A DNA stretch of 64,000 nucleotides, taken from positions 124,001-188,000 of the forward strand of contig NZ_VFPE01000007.1 of assembly GCF_006783905.1 (NCBI RefSeq), written 5' to 3'. Origin of the DNA: Microbacterium kyungheense. GTDB lineage: Bacteria; Actinomycetota; Actinomycetes; Actinomycetales; Microbacteriaceae. This document shows, in pieces, positions 19,674 to 27,825 of this stretch. Under the pieces are notes generated by a model. That model saw nothing but the letters and a program-made list of their open reading frames with translations. It did no database searches and was not told where the DNA came from. Every line of letters begins with the position of its first letter. The first letter of the stretch is position 1. Made by a program: the position numbers and the translations under genes.

Positions 19674-21244
19674 GCCTGCCGCTCCGCCCAACGCAGGTAC
19701 GCGGTGTACCGCTGGTGCAGATACTTGAGCGTCGTAAGATCGTCGAAGTCGCGCCCGTAGAGCTTGCCCGCGGCCGAGATCGCCCGCACGCGCGCCTCGA
19801 TCTCGGTGAGACGCCGGGATGCCTCCACCGCCGTCACGCCGTCGAGGCCCTGATCCAGCTGCCCGAGCAGCTCGCGCACCGGATCGTCCTGGTCGCGTCC
19901 GAGAACGTCGTACTGGCGGCACGACTCGGCGAACAGGTCGCCGAGCCAGCTGACGACGTCGGTGGCGAGCTCGTGCTCGGCGCCGATGTCGAACCGCGGA
20001 TGCGTGGTGTTGGGCAGCAGCTTGCCGCGCAGCACGAAGGGCAGCATCGCCGCCACGTCGTCGATCCCGACGGCCGGACGGCCGCGGAACCACGCGATCG
20101 CCTTGGCGTACACGATGAGGGTCTGCAGGGCTCGCACCGACAGTCCGTTGACGGTCTGGGCGCCGAGGTCGGCGGTGAGATCGGCGCCGGAGTTGCCGTC
20201 GATGACCTCCGCGACGCGTCCGCCGGCGGTGGTCACGGTGTCTTTCGTGCGGTACTCGAACCGGCGGCCGCCGCCCTGTACGAACTCGAAATGGCTGAGG
20301 AAGAACTCCAGGCGCCGGCGCACGTCCGGCGGCATCGGCACCGCGCGGATCTCGTCGCGCATGCGCGCGTGCTCGTCGGGTGCGAACACCAGCTCGGCCG
20401 GCACGTGCTCCTCGGGCTTCTCACCGGCCTCGACGCGGGTGACGAGCTCGTCGAGGAAGCGGCTGTTGAAGCTCGCGGCCTGCACCGTCACGTCCATGCG
20501 GTCGCGCAGCGCCTGGATGACCGGGAACGTGCCGCCGCCGGCATCGTCGTTGGCCGTGAAGAACCAGCTCTCGACGCCACGATCGGGGTTCGTGCGGTGC
20601 ATCTGGTCGTGGCTCTCGACGTAGCCTTCGGCGACCATCGTCAGCAGCGCCGACTGCGTCTTGGTGGGGATGCGGTTGTACTCGTCGACGATCTTCACCG
20701 GACGCGTCAGCCACCCCCGCCACGCGATGCCGATGTCGGTGAGGCTCGACGCGTTGATGAGGTCGCGCGGCAGCGGGATGCCGACGAGATCGCTGATCGT
20801 CAGCTGGGGCTGACCCTGCTGCACGCCGCGTCGGACCTCTTCGGCCGACGAGCCCGACAGGACGCCCATGATGACCGCGACGGTGGTCTTGCCGCGTCCG
20901 GGCCCGCCGACCAGCAGGCACTTGCCGCCCACCGCGAACGACAGCAGCGGGAGCAGCACGTTCGACGAGAACGAGGCGTCGGTGGGGAGCGTGAGCACGG
21001 CGCCCGCGTCGCCGAGCGGGAAGCTCACCGGTGCGCCGTGCGAGAACTCGATGTCGTAGTACGGCGAGATGACGGCGCGGTTGACGATCCAGTAATAGGT
21101 GCGGCGCAGCTTCTCATCCAGCGGCACGTGCGTCTGCCCGATCGGCTCGGCGCGGAACAGATCTTCGGCGGTGAGCTGTTCGATGCCGTCCGCGGCCGCA
21201 GGGGTGGTGGGTGACTCCGAGACCTTGTGCCAGCGATCCGCCAT
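19670..21244 (-). CDS. MoxR-family AAA+ ATPase
   Basis: A 524-aa AAA+ protein. It has a Walker A motif, GGPGRGKTT (residues 113-121), Walker B KIVDEYNRI (about 184-192), and the sensor-1-like WFFTANDDAGGG. The MoxR family acts as a chaperone together with VWA proteins. It is first in a five-gene run with overlapping reading frames, which indicates a single assembly. The C-terminal region (after about residue 400) is longer than in the shortest MoxR proteins. Confidence 0.92.
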   Translation of the reverse strand: MADRWHKVSESPTTPAAADGIEQLTAEDLFRAEPIGQTHVPLDEKLRRTYYWIVNRAVISPYYDIEFSHGAPVSFPLGDAGAVLTLPTDASFSSNVLLPLLSFAVGGKCLLVGGPGRGKTTVAVIMGVLSGSSAEEVRRGVQQGQPQLTISDLVGIPLPRDLINASSLTDIGIAWRGWLTRPVKIVDEYNRIPTKTQSALLTMVAEGYVESHDQMHRTNPDRGVESWFFTANDDAGGGTFPVIQALRDRMDVTVQAASFNSRFLDELVTRVEAGEKPEEHVPAELVFAPDEHARMRDEIRAVPMPPDVRRRLEFFLSHFEFVQGGGRRFEYRTKDTVTTAGGRVAEVIDGNSGADLTADLGAQTVNGLSVRALQTLIVYAKAIAWFRGRPAVGIDDVAAMLPFVLRGKLLPNTTHPRFDIGAEHELATDVVSWLGDLFAESCRQYDVLGRDQDDPVRELLGQLDQGLDGVTAVEASRRLTEIEARVRAISAAGKLYGRDFDDLTTLKYLHQRYTAYLRWAERQA

Positions 21245-21253
21245 CGCGCCAGC

Positions 21254-22381
21254 CTAACGGCGCGCCGCGACGGCGTCGGCGGCCGCGCGCTGCAGGGCGA
21301 TCTGCTCGTCGTGCGGCCGCCCTTCCAGCGGGGCCGCGAACGAGAGCCGGCGAGCGATCGCCGCGTCGATGAGCGGGAGGGATGCCGCCACTCGCGCCGC
21401 GACGTCGCCCCGGACTTCCGCCCACGGGACCGGCTGGGCGGCGAGCACGTCGCGGAAGCGACCCTGCATGGCGTGGCGGATGTGCTCGCCGTCGCGCATG
21501 CCGTCCTGCACGAACGGGATTTCGTCGCCCGTGAGCAGGTACAGGTCGGGGCGGTGCTCGTCCGCGCGCGCGTGGATGCGCTCCGCGCCGCCCGTACCCG
21601 ACGAGGTCGTGCCCACGTAGCGCTCGTGCCACAGGGCCGTCGCCAGCACATCGGTGTCGCACACCAGCAGCGGCACGGGGACCCGCCGCAGCGCGGCATC
21701 CTCCAGCCCGATCTGGCGGTCGACGATCAGGTCGAACTCGTCGCTGCGCCACGGCGCGTCCAGGCCGCCGTCGCGGGTGACCGACAGCTCGCGCCCGTAC
21801 TCGGGCACCCACGAGGTGCCGTAGGCGGCCGCGAGCGCCTCGGCGAGCGTCGTCGACCCCGTCGACTCGGCGCCCAGCACGACGACGCGGGCGGCGAGCG
21901 AGGCCCGCACGGCCGGCGCCAGCTCGTGCCAGTGGGCTGCGGCGTCGGCGCGGATCGCGGTGCCCGAGACCGGATTGCGGGTACGACCGGGATCGACCTG
22001 CACCCACCGCGCGCCCAGGCGCCGCGCCAGTTCGGCGCCGTACGCGTCGGAGGTGAACACCGCGTCGACGGGAGCGTCCAGCAGTCCGGCGATGACCGCG
22101 GTGTGCGCGGCCCATGCGTCGTCGCTGCCGAAGTCGACGGGGGCGTCGTCGATCGCGGCGACGACGCGGACGCCGGGGTGCTCCTCGCGGATCCAGTCGG
22201 CACGCACCTCGAGGGGGATGGACTCGACCGATGCCGCCAGCACCTGGACGGTGACACGGTCGCTCGAGCGCAGCGCCTCGCGAATGAGGTGCGAATGGCC
22301 CGCGTGCAGCGGGTAGAACTTTCCGATCACCAGCCCGTGACGGAACTCACGCTCACGCACGGGCGGGCTCCGGTGCGGCAT
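21254..22381 (-). CDS. nadR: NadR-like NMN adenylyltransferase / ribosylnicotinamide kinase
   Basis: A bifunctional protein of about 375 aa. The N-terminal nucleotidyltransferase domain has GKFYPLHAGH, carrying the HxGH motif, and SGTAIR, equivalent to the family's S-x-T-x-x-R. The C-terminal kinase domain has the P-loop GAESTGSTTLAEAL. It should phosphorylate nicotinamide riboside and adenylate NMN to NAD. The N-terminal helix-turn-helix of enterobacterial NadR is absent, so it is probably not a regulator. The pnuC gene overlaps it. The start is uncertain: the ATG at 22381 has GGAGAG, but the GTG at 22360 also has GGAG and would overlap pnuC by only 8 bases. Confidence 0.88.
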   Translation of the reverse strand: MPHRSPPVREREFRHGLVIGKFYPLHAGHSHLIREALRSSDRVTVQVLAASVESIPLEVRADWIREEHPGVRVVAAIDDAPVDFGSDDAWAAHTAVIAGLLDAPVDAVFTSDAYGAELARRLGARWVQVDPGRTRNPVSGTAIRADAAAHWHELAPAVRASLAARVVVLGAESTGSTTLAEALAAAYGTSWVPEYGRELSVTRDGGLDAPWRSDEFDLIVDRQIGLEDAALRRVPVPLLVCDTDVLATALWHERYVGTTSSGTGGAERIHARADEHRPDLYLLTGDEIPFVQDGMRDGEHIRHAMQGRFRDVLAAQPVPWAEVRGDVAARVAASLPLIDAAIARRLSFAAPLEGRPHDEQIALQRAAADAVAARR

Positions 22382-22964
22382 CCACTCGGCTCTCTCCGCG
22401 CTCGACCGTGCGCCATGAGCGCCAGCCGTACACGCAGAGCGCGATGAACAGGGCGTAGAGCGCGGCGATGATCCACAGACCGGTCACGAGCGACAGCGCG
22501 ACGAAGGCGACGTCGACGCCGATCCACACGAACCAGTTCTCGATCCACTTGCGGTTGAGCATGTACTGCGCGACGAGGCTGGCGGACGTCGTCGCCGCGT
22601 CCGCCAGGGCGACCTGCGAGTCCGTGAAGGTCGCGAGCACCCACGCCAGCAGCGCCGTGCCGACGAGCCCCGCGGCGATCAGCCAGCCGATCGCCCGGCG
22701 CGGCGTGCGGGCGATGTAGCCCTTGTCGTGCTCCTCGCCGCGCGTCCAGCGGATCCAGCCGTGCACGCCCAGCGCCAGGTACACCAGCTGCAGCCCGGCG
22801 GCGGCGTACAGGCCCGCCGGCACGAACACCACGAGGAACACGATGTTGTTCGCGATGCCGAGCGGGTACGTCCACACGTTGCGGCGGCCGGCCAGCAGCA
22901 CGCACGCGGCGCCCGTCGCGAACCCGAGGATCTGGGTCCATTCCGCGAGAATCCAGTCGATCAC
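22353..22964 (-). CDS. pnuC: Nicotinamide riboside transporter PnuC
   Basis: A 203-aa membrane protein with about seven hydrophobic segments. It has the family blocks WTYPLGIANNIVFLVVF, WIRWTRG and QYMLNRKWIENWFVWIGVD. It facilitates uptake of nicotinamide riboside, which the coupled NadR-like protein traps by phosphorylation. It starts with GTG at 22964. Confidence 0.93.
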   Translation of the reverse strand: MIDWILAEWTQILGFATGAACVLLAGRRNVWTYPLGIANNIVFLVVFVPAGLYAAAGLQLVYLALGVHGWIRWTRGEEHDKGYIARTPRRAIGWLIAAGLVGTALLAWVLATFTDSQVALADAATTSASLVAQYMLNRKWIENWFVWIGVDVAFVALSLVTGLWIIAALYALFIALCVYGWRSWRTVERGESRVDAAPEPARA

Positions 22965-23099
22965 CCTGTGAGCCTACGGAACGTGTGCGCCGCGCACGGT
23001 CGCGGTCTCCGGACGATCCGTCGCGGGACTGTCGGCTTCGGGGCCACTCGCGTCCGATCGGCGGCTGACCCGCGCCGCCGCGCGGACTACGCTCGAGGC

Positions 23100-24302
23100 G
23101 TGACCGAACGCGCACCGCTCTCCCGTAAGCTCTCCGCCATCGCCGAGTCCGCGACCCTGAAGGTCGATGCCAAGGCGAAGGCGCTGCAGGCCGCCGGCCG
23201 CCCCGTCATCTCGTATGCCGCCGGCGAGCCCGACTTCGCGACGCCGCAGTTCATCGTGGATGCCGCCGCCGAAGCGCTGCAGAACCCGGCGAACTTCCGC
23301 TACACGCCGGCCGCCGGCCTCCCGGTGCTGCGCGAAGCCATCGCGGCCAAGACGCTGCGCGACTCGGGACTCGAGGTCGACCCGTCGCAGATCATCGTCA
23401 CGAACGGCGGCAAGCAGGCCGTCTACCAGGCGTTCCAGACCGTCGTGAACCCCGGTGACGAGGTGCTGCTGCCGGCGCCGTACTGGACGACGTACCCCGA
23501 GGCGATCGCGCTGGCCGACGGCACCCCCGTCGAGGTGTTCGCCGGCGCCGACCAGGACTACAAGGTCACCGTCGAGCAGCTCGAGGCCGCGCGCACCGAC
23601 CGCACCGTCGCGCTCGTCTTCGTGTCGCCGTCGAACCCGACCGGGTCGGTGTACACGCTCGAAGAGACGAAGGCGATCGGCGAATGGGCGGTCGAGCACG
23701 GCATCTGGATCATCTCGGACGAGATCTACCAGAACCTCGTCTACGAGGGCACGCGCGCCGTCTCGATCGTCGAGGCCGTGCCCGCGGTGGCCGACCAGAC
23801 GATCCTCGTCAACGGCGTGGCCAAGACCTACGCGATGACCGGGTGGCGCCTGGGCTGGATGCTCGGCCCGAAGGACGCCATCAAGATCGCCGGCAACCTG
23901 CAGTCGCACCTGTGCTCGAACGTCAACAACATCGCGCAGCGTGCGGCCGTCGCGGCGCTCACCGGCCCGCAGGACGAGGTCGAGCAGATGCGTCAGGCCT
24001 TCGACCGCCGCCGCCGCACCATCGTCGCCGAGCTGTCGAAGATCGACGGCGTCGAGGTGCCCACGCCGCTCGGCGCCTTCTATGCGTACCCCGACGTGCG
24101 TGGCCTGCTCGGCCGCGAGTGGGAGGGCGTCACCCCGACGACGTCGCTCGAGCTGGCGGACCTCATCCTCGAGAAGGCCGAGGTCGCGGTCGTCCCCGGC
24201 GAGGCCTTCGGCCCCTCGGGCTACCTGCGGCTGTCGTACGCCCTCGGCGACGACGCGCTGCTCGAAGGGGTTCAGCGCCTGCAGCGCCTCTTCGCGTCCT
24301 GA
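23100..24302 (+). CDS. Pyridoxal-phosphate aminotransferase, aspartate-type
   Basis: A 400-aa class I aminotransferase. It has AAGEPDFATP at the N-terminus, YTPAAGLPVLREAIA, SPSNPTGSVYT, and the Schiff-base region NGVAKTYAMTGWRLGWMLG, where the lysine sits in the usual S/A-K-T-Y-A-M-T-G-W-R motif. This matches bacterial group I-gamma aspartate or aromatic aminotransferases, which make aspartate and glutamate interconversions. It starts with GTG at 23100. It ends at a T-tailed terminator and appears monocistronic. Confidence 0.9.
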   Translation: MTERAPLSRKLSAIAESATLKVDAKAKALQAAGRPVISYAAGEPDFATPQFIVDAAAEALQNPANFRYTPAAGLPVLREAIAAKTLRDSGLEVDPSQIIVTNGGKQAVYQAFQTVVNPGDEVLLPAPYWTTYPEAIALADGTPVEVFAGADQDYKVTVEQLEAARTDRTVALVFVSPSNPTGSVYTLEETKAIGEWAVEHGIWIISDEIYQNLVYEGTRAVSIVEAVPAVADQTILVNGVAKTYAMTGWRLGWMLGPKDAIKIAGNLQSHLCSNVNNIAQRAAVAALTGPQDEVEQMRQAFDRRRRTIVAELSKIDGVEVPTPLGAFYAYPDVRGLLGREWEGVTPTTSLELADLILEKAEVAVVPGEAFGPSGYLRLSYALGDDALLEGVQRLQRLFAS

Positions 24303-24315
24303 CGCGCAACCTCTC

Positions 24316-24353
24316 CGGAACGTGGATGCCTCGCCCGAGGCATCCACGTTCCG
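24316..24353 (+). terminator. Intrinsic terminator with T-tail
   Basis: An 18-bp perfect stem with a 2-base loop, holding GTGGATGCCTCG and its complement, is followed directly by TTTTT. This is the most classical rho-independent terminator in the window. Confidence 0.92.
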
Positions 24354-24387
24354 TTTTTCGGCACCCGTCCCCCGTCGCTCCGGTCGT

Positions 24388-24521
24388 TCTTGGCGAGTCG
24401 CCACGAACGCCGTATCGGACGCGCAGAACGTGGCGATCCACCCCTGCGGCGCGCCGCCCCGTTTCGGGCAGATCTTGGCGAGTCGCCACGAACGCCGTAT
24501 CGGACGCGCAGAACGTGGCGA
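24388..24521. repeat. Two 49-bp direct repeats (REP-like)
   Basis: Identical 49-base copies lie at 24388-24436 and 24473-24521. Each holds the palindrome TGGCGA-G-TCGCCA and ends in a further TGGCGA, so each can fold into alternative stem-loops. They fill the non-coding gap between the aminotransferase terminator and the DUF559-like gene. A diverged relative lies at 25544-25600. Confidence 0.85.
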
Positions 24522-24644
24522 CGCGAGGCGCGGCGAGGGCGGGGTGGCGCGGATCTTCCTCCACACCCGACGTGCTCACGAGGCTTCCCACAGATCCCAC
24601 GGGGCGAGCGGTCCCGATGCGCAGGTGACCGGAACCATCGAGGC

Positions 24645-25529
24645 ATGAAGAATCCGGCCCTGCCACAGCGCCTGCTCCCGGCGTTCACCCTCGCCGAAGG
24701 AAGGGATGCCGGACTGGACGAACGGCAGCTGCGCAGTCGCAGGCTGCGCAAGCCGTTCCAGGGTGCCCGCGCCGTTCGCGAGCTCGACGATGTCGCCCGG
24801 CTCGCGCTGCTGATGCGAACCGTACCTGCGCACGCCTTCATGTGCGGTCCGACGGCCGGCACGGTATGGGGAGTCCCACTGCCAGCCGCGGTTCATCGGG
24901 AGGCGTTGCGCCGACCGACCATCGCGGTGGGTCACCCGCGCAATCGCCTGCGCGGCCGCGGAATCCGCGGACGGGCGCTCCGCATCGATCCCGCTGACCT
25001 CGTGACACGACGCGGCATGCGATCAACGAGCGCGGCGCGCACGTGGATGGACCTGTCCGCAGAACTCGATCTGCGGGCGCTCGTGGCAGTCACCGACCAC
25101 CTCATCGCGCGACGACGACGTCACTGCACGAAGGACGAGCTGGCGGCGGCCCATGCCGCGTCGCCGCGCGCGCCGGGTGCAGACGGTCGCCGTCGCGCGC
25201 TGGAGCTGTGTTCGGATGCATCCGAGTCGCCCCGCGAGTCGGAGCTGCGCTGCGCACTGGAGCTGGCTGGGCTTGCGCGGCCGGAATGCAACATCGAGAT
25301 CTACGACGGGACGCGGTTCATCGCACGGGTCGACATCATCTACCGCAAGCAGAGGCTCGTGGTGGAGTACTACGGCGACTACCACCGCGATCCGGACCAG
25401 TGGAGTCGCGACGAGATGCGGCGTGCCGAGTTGGAATCCCTCGGCTACCGGGTGACGGTCGTGACGCGCCGCGACTTCGACGACCTCGACGCTCTGGCAG
25501 CACGGATCCGGCGCCTCCTCGAGACGTGA
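24645..25529 (+). CDS. DUF559-like/Vsr-like endonuclease-fold protein
   Basis: A 294-aa protein of a type common in Actinobacteria. The N-terminal half is basic and resembles AbiEi-antitoxin-like winged-helix domains. The C-terminal half has E-x(n)-D-x-Y / VVEYYGDYHR followed by LGYRVTVVTRRDFDD, which resembles the PD-(D/E)XK core of Vsr/DUF559 proteins. It is usually annotated as a hypothetical protein. It could bind or cut DNA, but no target is known. It lies between copies of the TGGCGA repeat. Confidence 0.75.
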   Translation: MKNPALPQRLLPAFTLAEGRDAGLDERQLRSRRLRKPFQGARAVRELDDVARLALLMRTVPAHAFMCGPTAGTVWGVPLPAAVHREALRRPTIAVGHPRNRLRGRGIRGRALRIDPADLVTRRGMRSTSAARTWMDLSAELDLRALVAVTDHLIARRRRHCTKDELAAAHAASPRAPGADGRRRALELCSDASESPRESELRCALELAGLARPECNIEIYDGTRFIARVDIIYRKQRLVVEYYGDYHRDPDQWSRDEMRRAELESLGYRVTVVTRRDFDDLDALAARIRRLLET

Positions 25530-25543
25530 CGATCCGTGCGCAC

Positions 25544-25600
25544 GTCGACGAGTCGCCAAGAAGCGCACGGACGGCGCGACGATCCTGGCGACTCGTCGAC
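25544..25600. repeat. Third TGGCGA-family stem-loop
   Basis: GTCGACGAGTCGCCA (25544-25558) pairs perfectly with 25586-25600 around a 27-base loop. The GAGTCGCCA and TGGCGA edges and a GGACG in the loop match the copies at 24388 and 24473. It may also end the DUF559-like transcript. Confidence 0.75.
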
Positions 25601-25673
25601 ACCGGATCCTTCTTTGTCGAGAACGCGCGCGCCCGTTCGTCGTCCTTCGTGAAGACCACGAAAGGACACTCCC

Positions 25674-25787
25674 ATGGGACGACGACTGACGATCGCGGCC
25701 GTGGTGGCCGCGGCCCTGGCGAACCTCGCCCCGACGCAGCGCGACGTGCTGTTCGCGCAGCTCGAGGACGACCGGCGCGAGGACTAG
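25674..25787 (+). CDS. 37-aa small protein
   Basis: A short gene starting MGRRLTIAAVVAAALANLAP and ending QLEDDRRED. It has a good GAAAGGA ribosome site 8 bases upstream. The N-terminus is basic, then hydrophobic and alanine-rich (about residues 6-20); the tail is acidic. It may be a small membrane-associated peptide. Its TAG shares bases with the murB stop on the other strand (CTAG). No family is recognised. Confidence 0.6.
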   Translation: MGRRLTIAAVVAAALANLAPTQRDVLFAQLEDDRRED

Positions 25788-26920
25788 AGTTCTACGTTGA
25801 CCAGCACGGGCTCGGGCTGCAGGACCAGGCCGAACTCGGACTGCACGCGGCCCTGGATGAAGCGGGCGAGCTCCGCGAGCTCAGCGGCCGTCGCATGACC
25901 CCGGTTGGTGAGCGCCAGGGCGTGCTTGGTCGACAGCCCGGCGCGTGAGCGCGGCAGCTTGAACCCCTTGCGCACCCCGGCGTGCTCGATGAGCCAGCCG
26001 GCGCTCACCTTGACGTCGGACTCCACCGCCGCGGGCGCCGGCACATAGCCGTCGAAGTTCTCGAGCGGGATCACGAGCACCGGATCGAGATCGGGGTGCA
26101 CCGGCCAGCGCGGGCACTCGTCGGGAAGTGTGCGGGCGAAGGATGCCGACACGACGGCGTTCTGGAAGAACGAGCCGGCGCTGTACGTGTCAGGGTCGTC
26201 GGCGTCGAGCACCATGCCCTTGCTGCGGCGGGTCTCGAGGATGCGGTCACGCACCCACGCGAGGGTCACCTCGTCGTCGGGTCCGAGGCGCAGCGCCGTG
26301 CGCAGCTGGTCTCCGGCGATGCGGCGGGCGCCCGATCCGACTTCGGGGAGGTCGAGCGTCACCGACAGGATCACCGCGCGCCGCGCCGGCACCGAGCCGT
26401 AGTGGTGCTTCAGCACCGACGTGCGGAAGCCGAGCCCAAGCTCGGGCGCGGGCACCACGGACACCTCGCCGGTGGACTCGTCGAGCAGCTCCACCTCGCT
26501 GAGCGTCTGCACGATCTCCTGGCCGTACGCCCCGATGTTCTGCACCGGGGCCGCACCCACCGTGCCCGGGATGCCCGACATCGCCTCGATGCCGCCGAGG
26601 CCCTCAGCCACCGCGTAGGCGACGACCGCGTCCCAGTCGTGGCCGGCGTGCACGCGGATCCGTGCACGACCGGGGATGGGCGACGGCATCCGCTCGATGC
26701 CGCTGGTGAGCACGCGCACGACGGTCCCCTCGAAGGGATCGTCGCCGGCGAACAGGTTGGAGCCGCCGCCGAGGACGAGCCAGTCGTCGCCGGAGGACCA
26801 CACGTCGCGCAGCGCCGTGACGAGTTCGTCGGTCGTATGCGCGTCGATCATGCGCTCGGGGGTGCCGCCGGTGCGCAGCGTGGTGAGCCGCGACAGCGGG
26901 ATGGGGGTGACCTCAGGCAT
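25784..26920 (-). CDS. murB: UDP-N-acetylenolpyruvoylglucosamine reductase
   Basis: A 378-aa FAD enzyme that reduces UDP-GlcNAc-enolpyruvate to UDP-MurNAc in peptidoglycan synthesis. Visible are TTLRTGGTPERM, WLVLGGGSNLFAGDD, GIEAMSGIPGTVGAAPVQNIGAYG and the catalytic-serine segment YSAGSFFQNAVV. This is a type I MurB. It follows the hadAB-like genes, separated by only a few bases, an arrangement seen in many actinobacteria. Confidence 0.95.
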   Translation of the reverse strand: MPEVTPIPLSRLTTLRTGGTPERMIDAHTTDELVTALRDVWSSGDDWLVLGGGSNLFAGDDPFEGTVVRVLTSGIERMPSPIPGRARIRVHAGHDWDAVVAYAVAEGLGGIEAMSGIPGTVGAAPVQNIGAYGQEIVQTLSEVELLDESTGEVSVVPAPELGLGFRTSVLKHHYGSVPARRAVILSVTLDLPEVGSGARRIAGDQLRTALRLGPDDEVTLAWVRDRILETRRSKGMVLDADDPDTYSAGSFFQNAVVSASFARTLPDECPRWPVHPDLDPVLVIPLENFDGYVPAPAAVESDVKVSAGWLIEHAGVRKGFKLPRSRAGLSTKHALALTNRGHATAAELAELARFIQGRVQSEFGLVLQPEPVLVNVEL

Positions 26921-26923
26921 GCG

Positions 26924-27337
26924 TCAGACGGTCCGCACCCGCACCTGGGCCTTGACGAGCACCGTGGTGCCGTCGAACGACACCGTGAGGTCGATGCGCG
27001 CCGACTCGTCGTCGACGGCGCCGACCTTCGCCACGACGGTGACGTCGGCGCCCGTCTCGGGGTCGACCACGACAGGCTTGGTGAACCGCACGCCGTAGTC
27101 GAGGATGCGGCCGGTGTCGCCCAGCCACGACTCGATGGTGCCGACGGCCAGACCCATCGTGAGCATGCCGTGGGCGAGCACGCCCGGCAGCCCGACGGCG
27201 GCCGCGACGTCGTCGCGGTAGTGGATCGCGTTGAAATCGCCGGAGGCCCCGGCGTAGCGCACCAGGGACTCCCTCGTCAGGTGCACCGTGCGCTCGGCGA
27301 CGACGTCACCCACGATCAGACCGGTCAGCGCCGTCAT
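26924..27337 (-). CDS. MaoC-like (R)-hydratase, HadB-type
   Basis: A 137-aa single hot-dog domain. It has the hydratase-2 motif YAGASGDFNAIHY (catalytic D and H) and VLAHGMLTMGLAVG. It forms a heterodimer with the HadA-like partner encoded just upstream; the ATG overlaps that gene's stop. In mycobacteria, HadAB dehydrates 3-hydroxyacyl-ACP in FAS-II. In an organism without mycolates it probably acts on other acyl-CoA or acyl-ACP chains. Confidence 0.9.
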   Translation of the reverse strand: MTALTGLIVGDVVAERTVHLTRESLVRYAGASGDFNAIHYRDDVAAAVGLPGVLAHGMLTMGLAVGTIESWLGDTGRILDYGVRFTKPVVVDPETGADVTVVAKVGAVDDESARIDLTVSFDGTTVLVKAQVRVRTV

Positions 27338-27783
27338 GCCTCGCCCTCCCCCACCAGCAGGACCGAGGTCGTGGTGACCACATGGGCACCCTCGGCGTCG
27401 GTGATCTCGGACTCGCTCGTCACCATCGCGGCGGCGCCCATCGCCCGGATGCCGGTGACCGACAGCTTCGCGGTGAGCTCGTCGCCCGCCACGATCGGCC
27501 GCGAGTAGCGGAACTTCTGCTCTGCATGCAGGACGTTGTGCAGCACGATGCCGGAATCCGGCTCGGACAGCAGCTGCTGCAGCGTGGCGTCGGTCACGAC
27601 GATCGCGAAGGTCGGCGGCGCGACGACATCGGCGTAGCCGAGCGCCTGCGCGGCCGCGGGGTCGGTGTGCTGCGGGTCGTCGGCGAAGACGGCGCGCGCG
27701 AACTCGCGCACCTTCTCGCGACCCACGAGGTAGGTGGCGGTCGGCGGGAAGTCGCGGCCGACGAGCTCGGGGTTCACTGGCAC
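27334..27783 (-). CDS. MaoC N-terminal-like dehydratase, HadA-type
   Basis: A 149-aa hot-dog protein of the non-catalytic, substrate-binding half. It starts MPVNPELVGRDFPPTATYLV and has VVAPPTFAIVV and LHAEQKFRYSRPIVAGDEL, typical of the HadA/FAS1-like dehydratase partner. It pairs with the HadB-type gene, with which it overlaps by 4 bases. Together with murB the three form one operon. Confidence 0.9.
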   Translation of the reverse strand: MPVNPELVGRDFPPTATYLVGREKVREFARAVFADDPQHTDPAAAQALGYADVVAPPTFAIVVTDATLQQLLSEPDSGIVLHNVLHAEQKFRYSRPIVAGDELTAKLSVTGIRAMGAAAMVTSESEITDAEGAHVVTTTSVLLVGEGEA

Positions 27784-27825
27784 CCTGTCATCCTACCGAG
27801 CAGGCTGCGGCACCCCGGCGGCCGG

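Noticed and set aside
15092..21244. Treating the MoxR-VWA operon as an anti-phage defence island
   Set aside because: No nuclease, toxin, integrase or mobile genes surround it, and the flanks are housekeeping (aceA, nadR). The context does not support defence.
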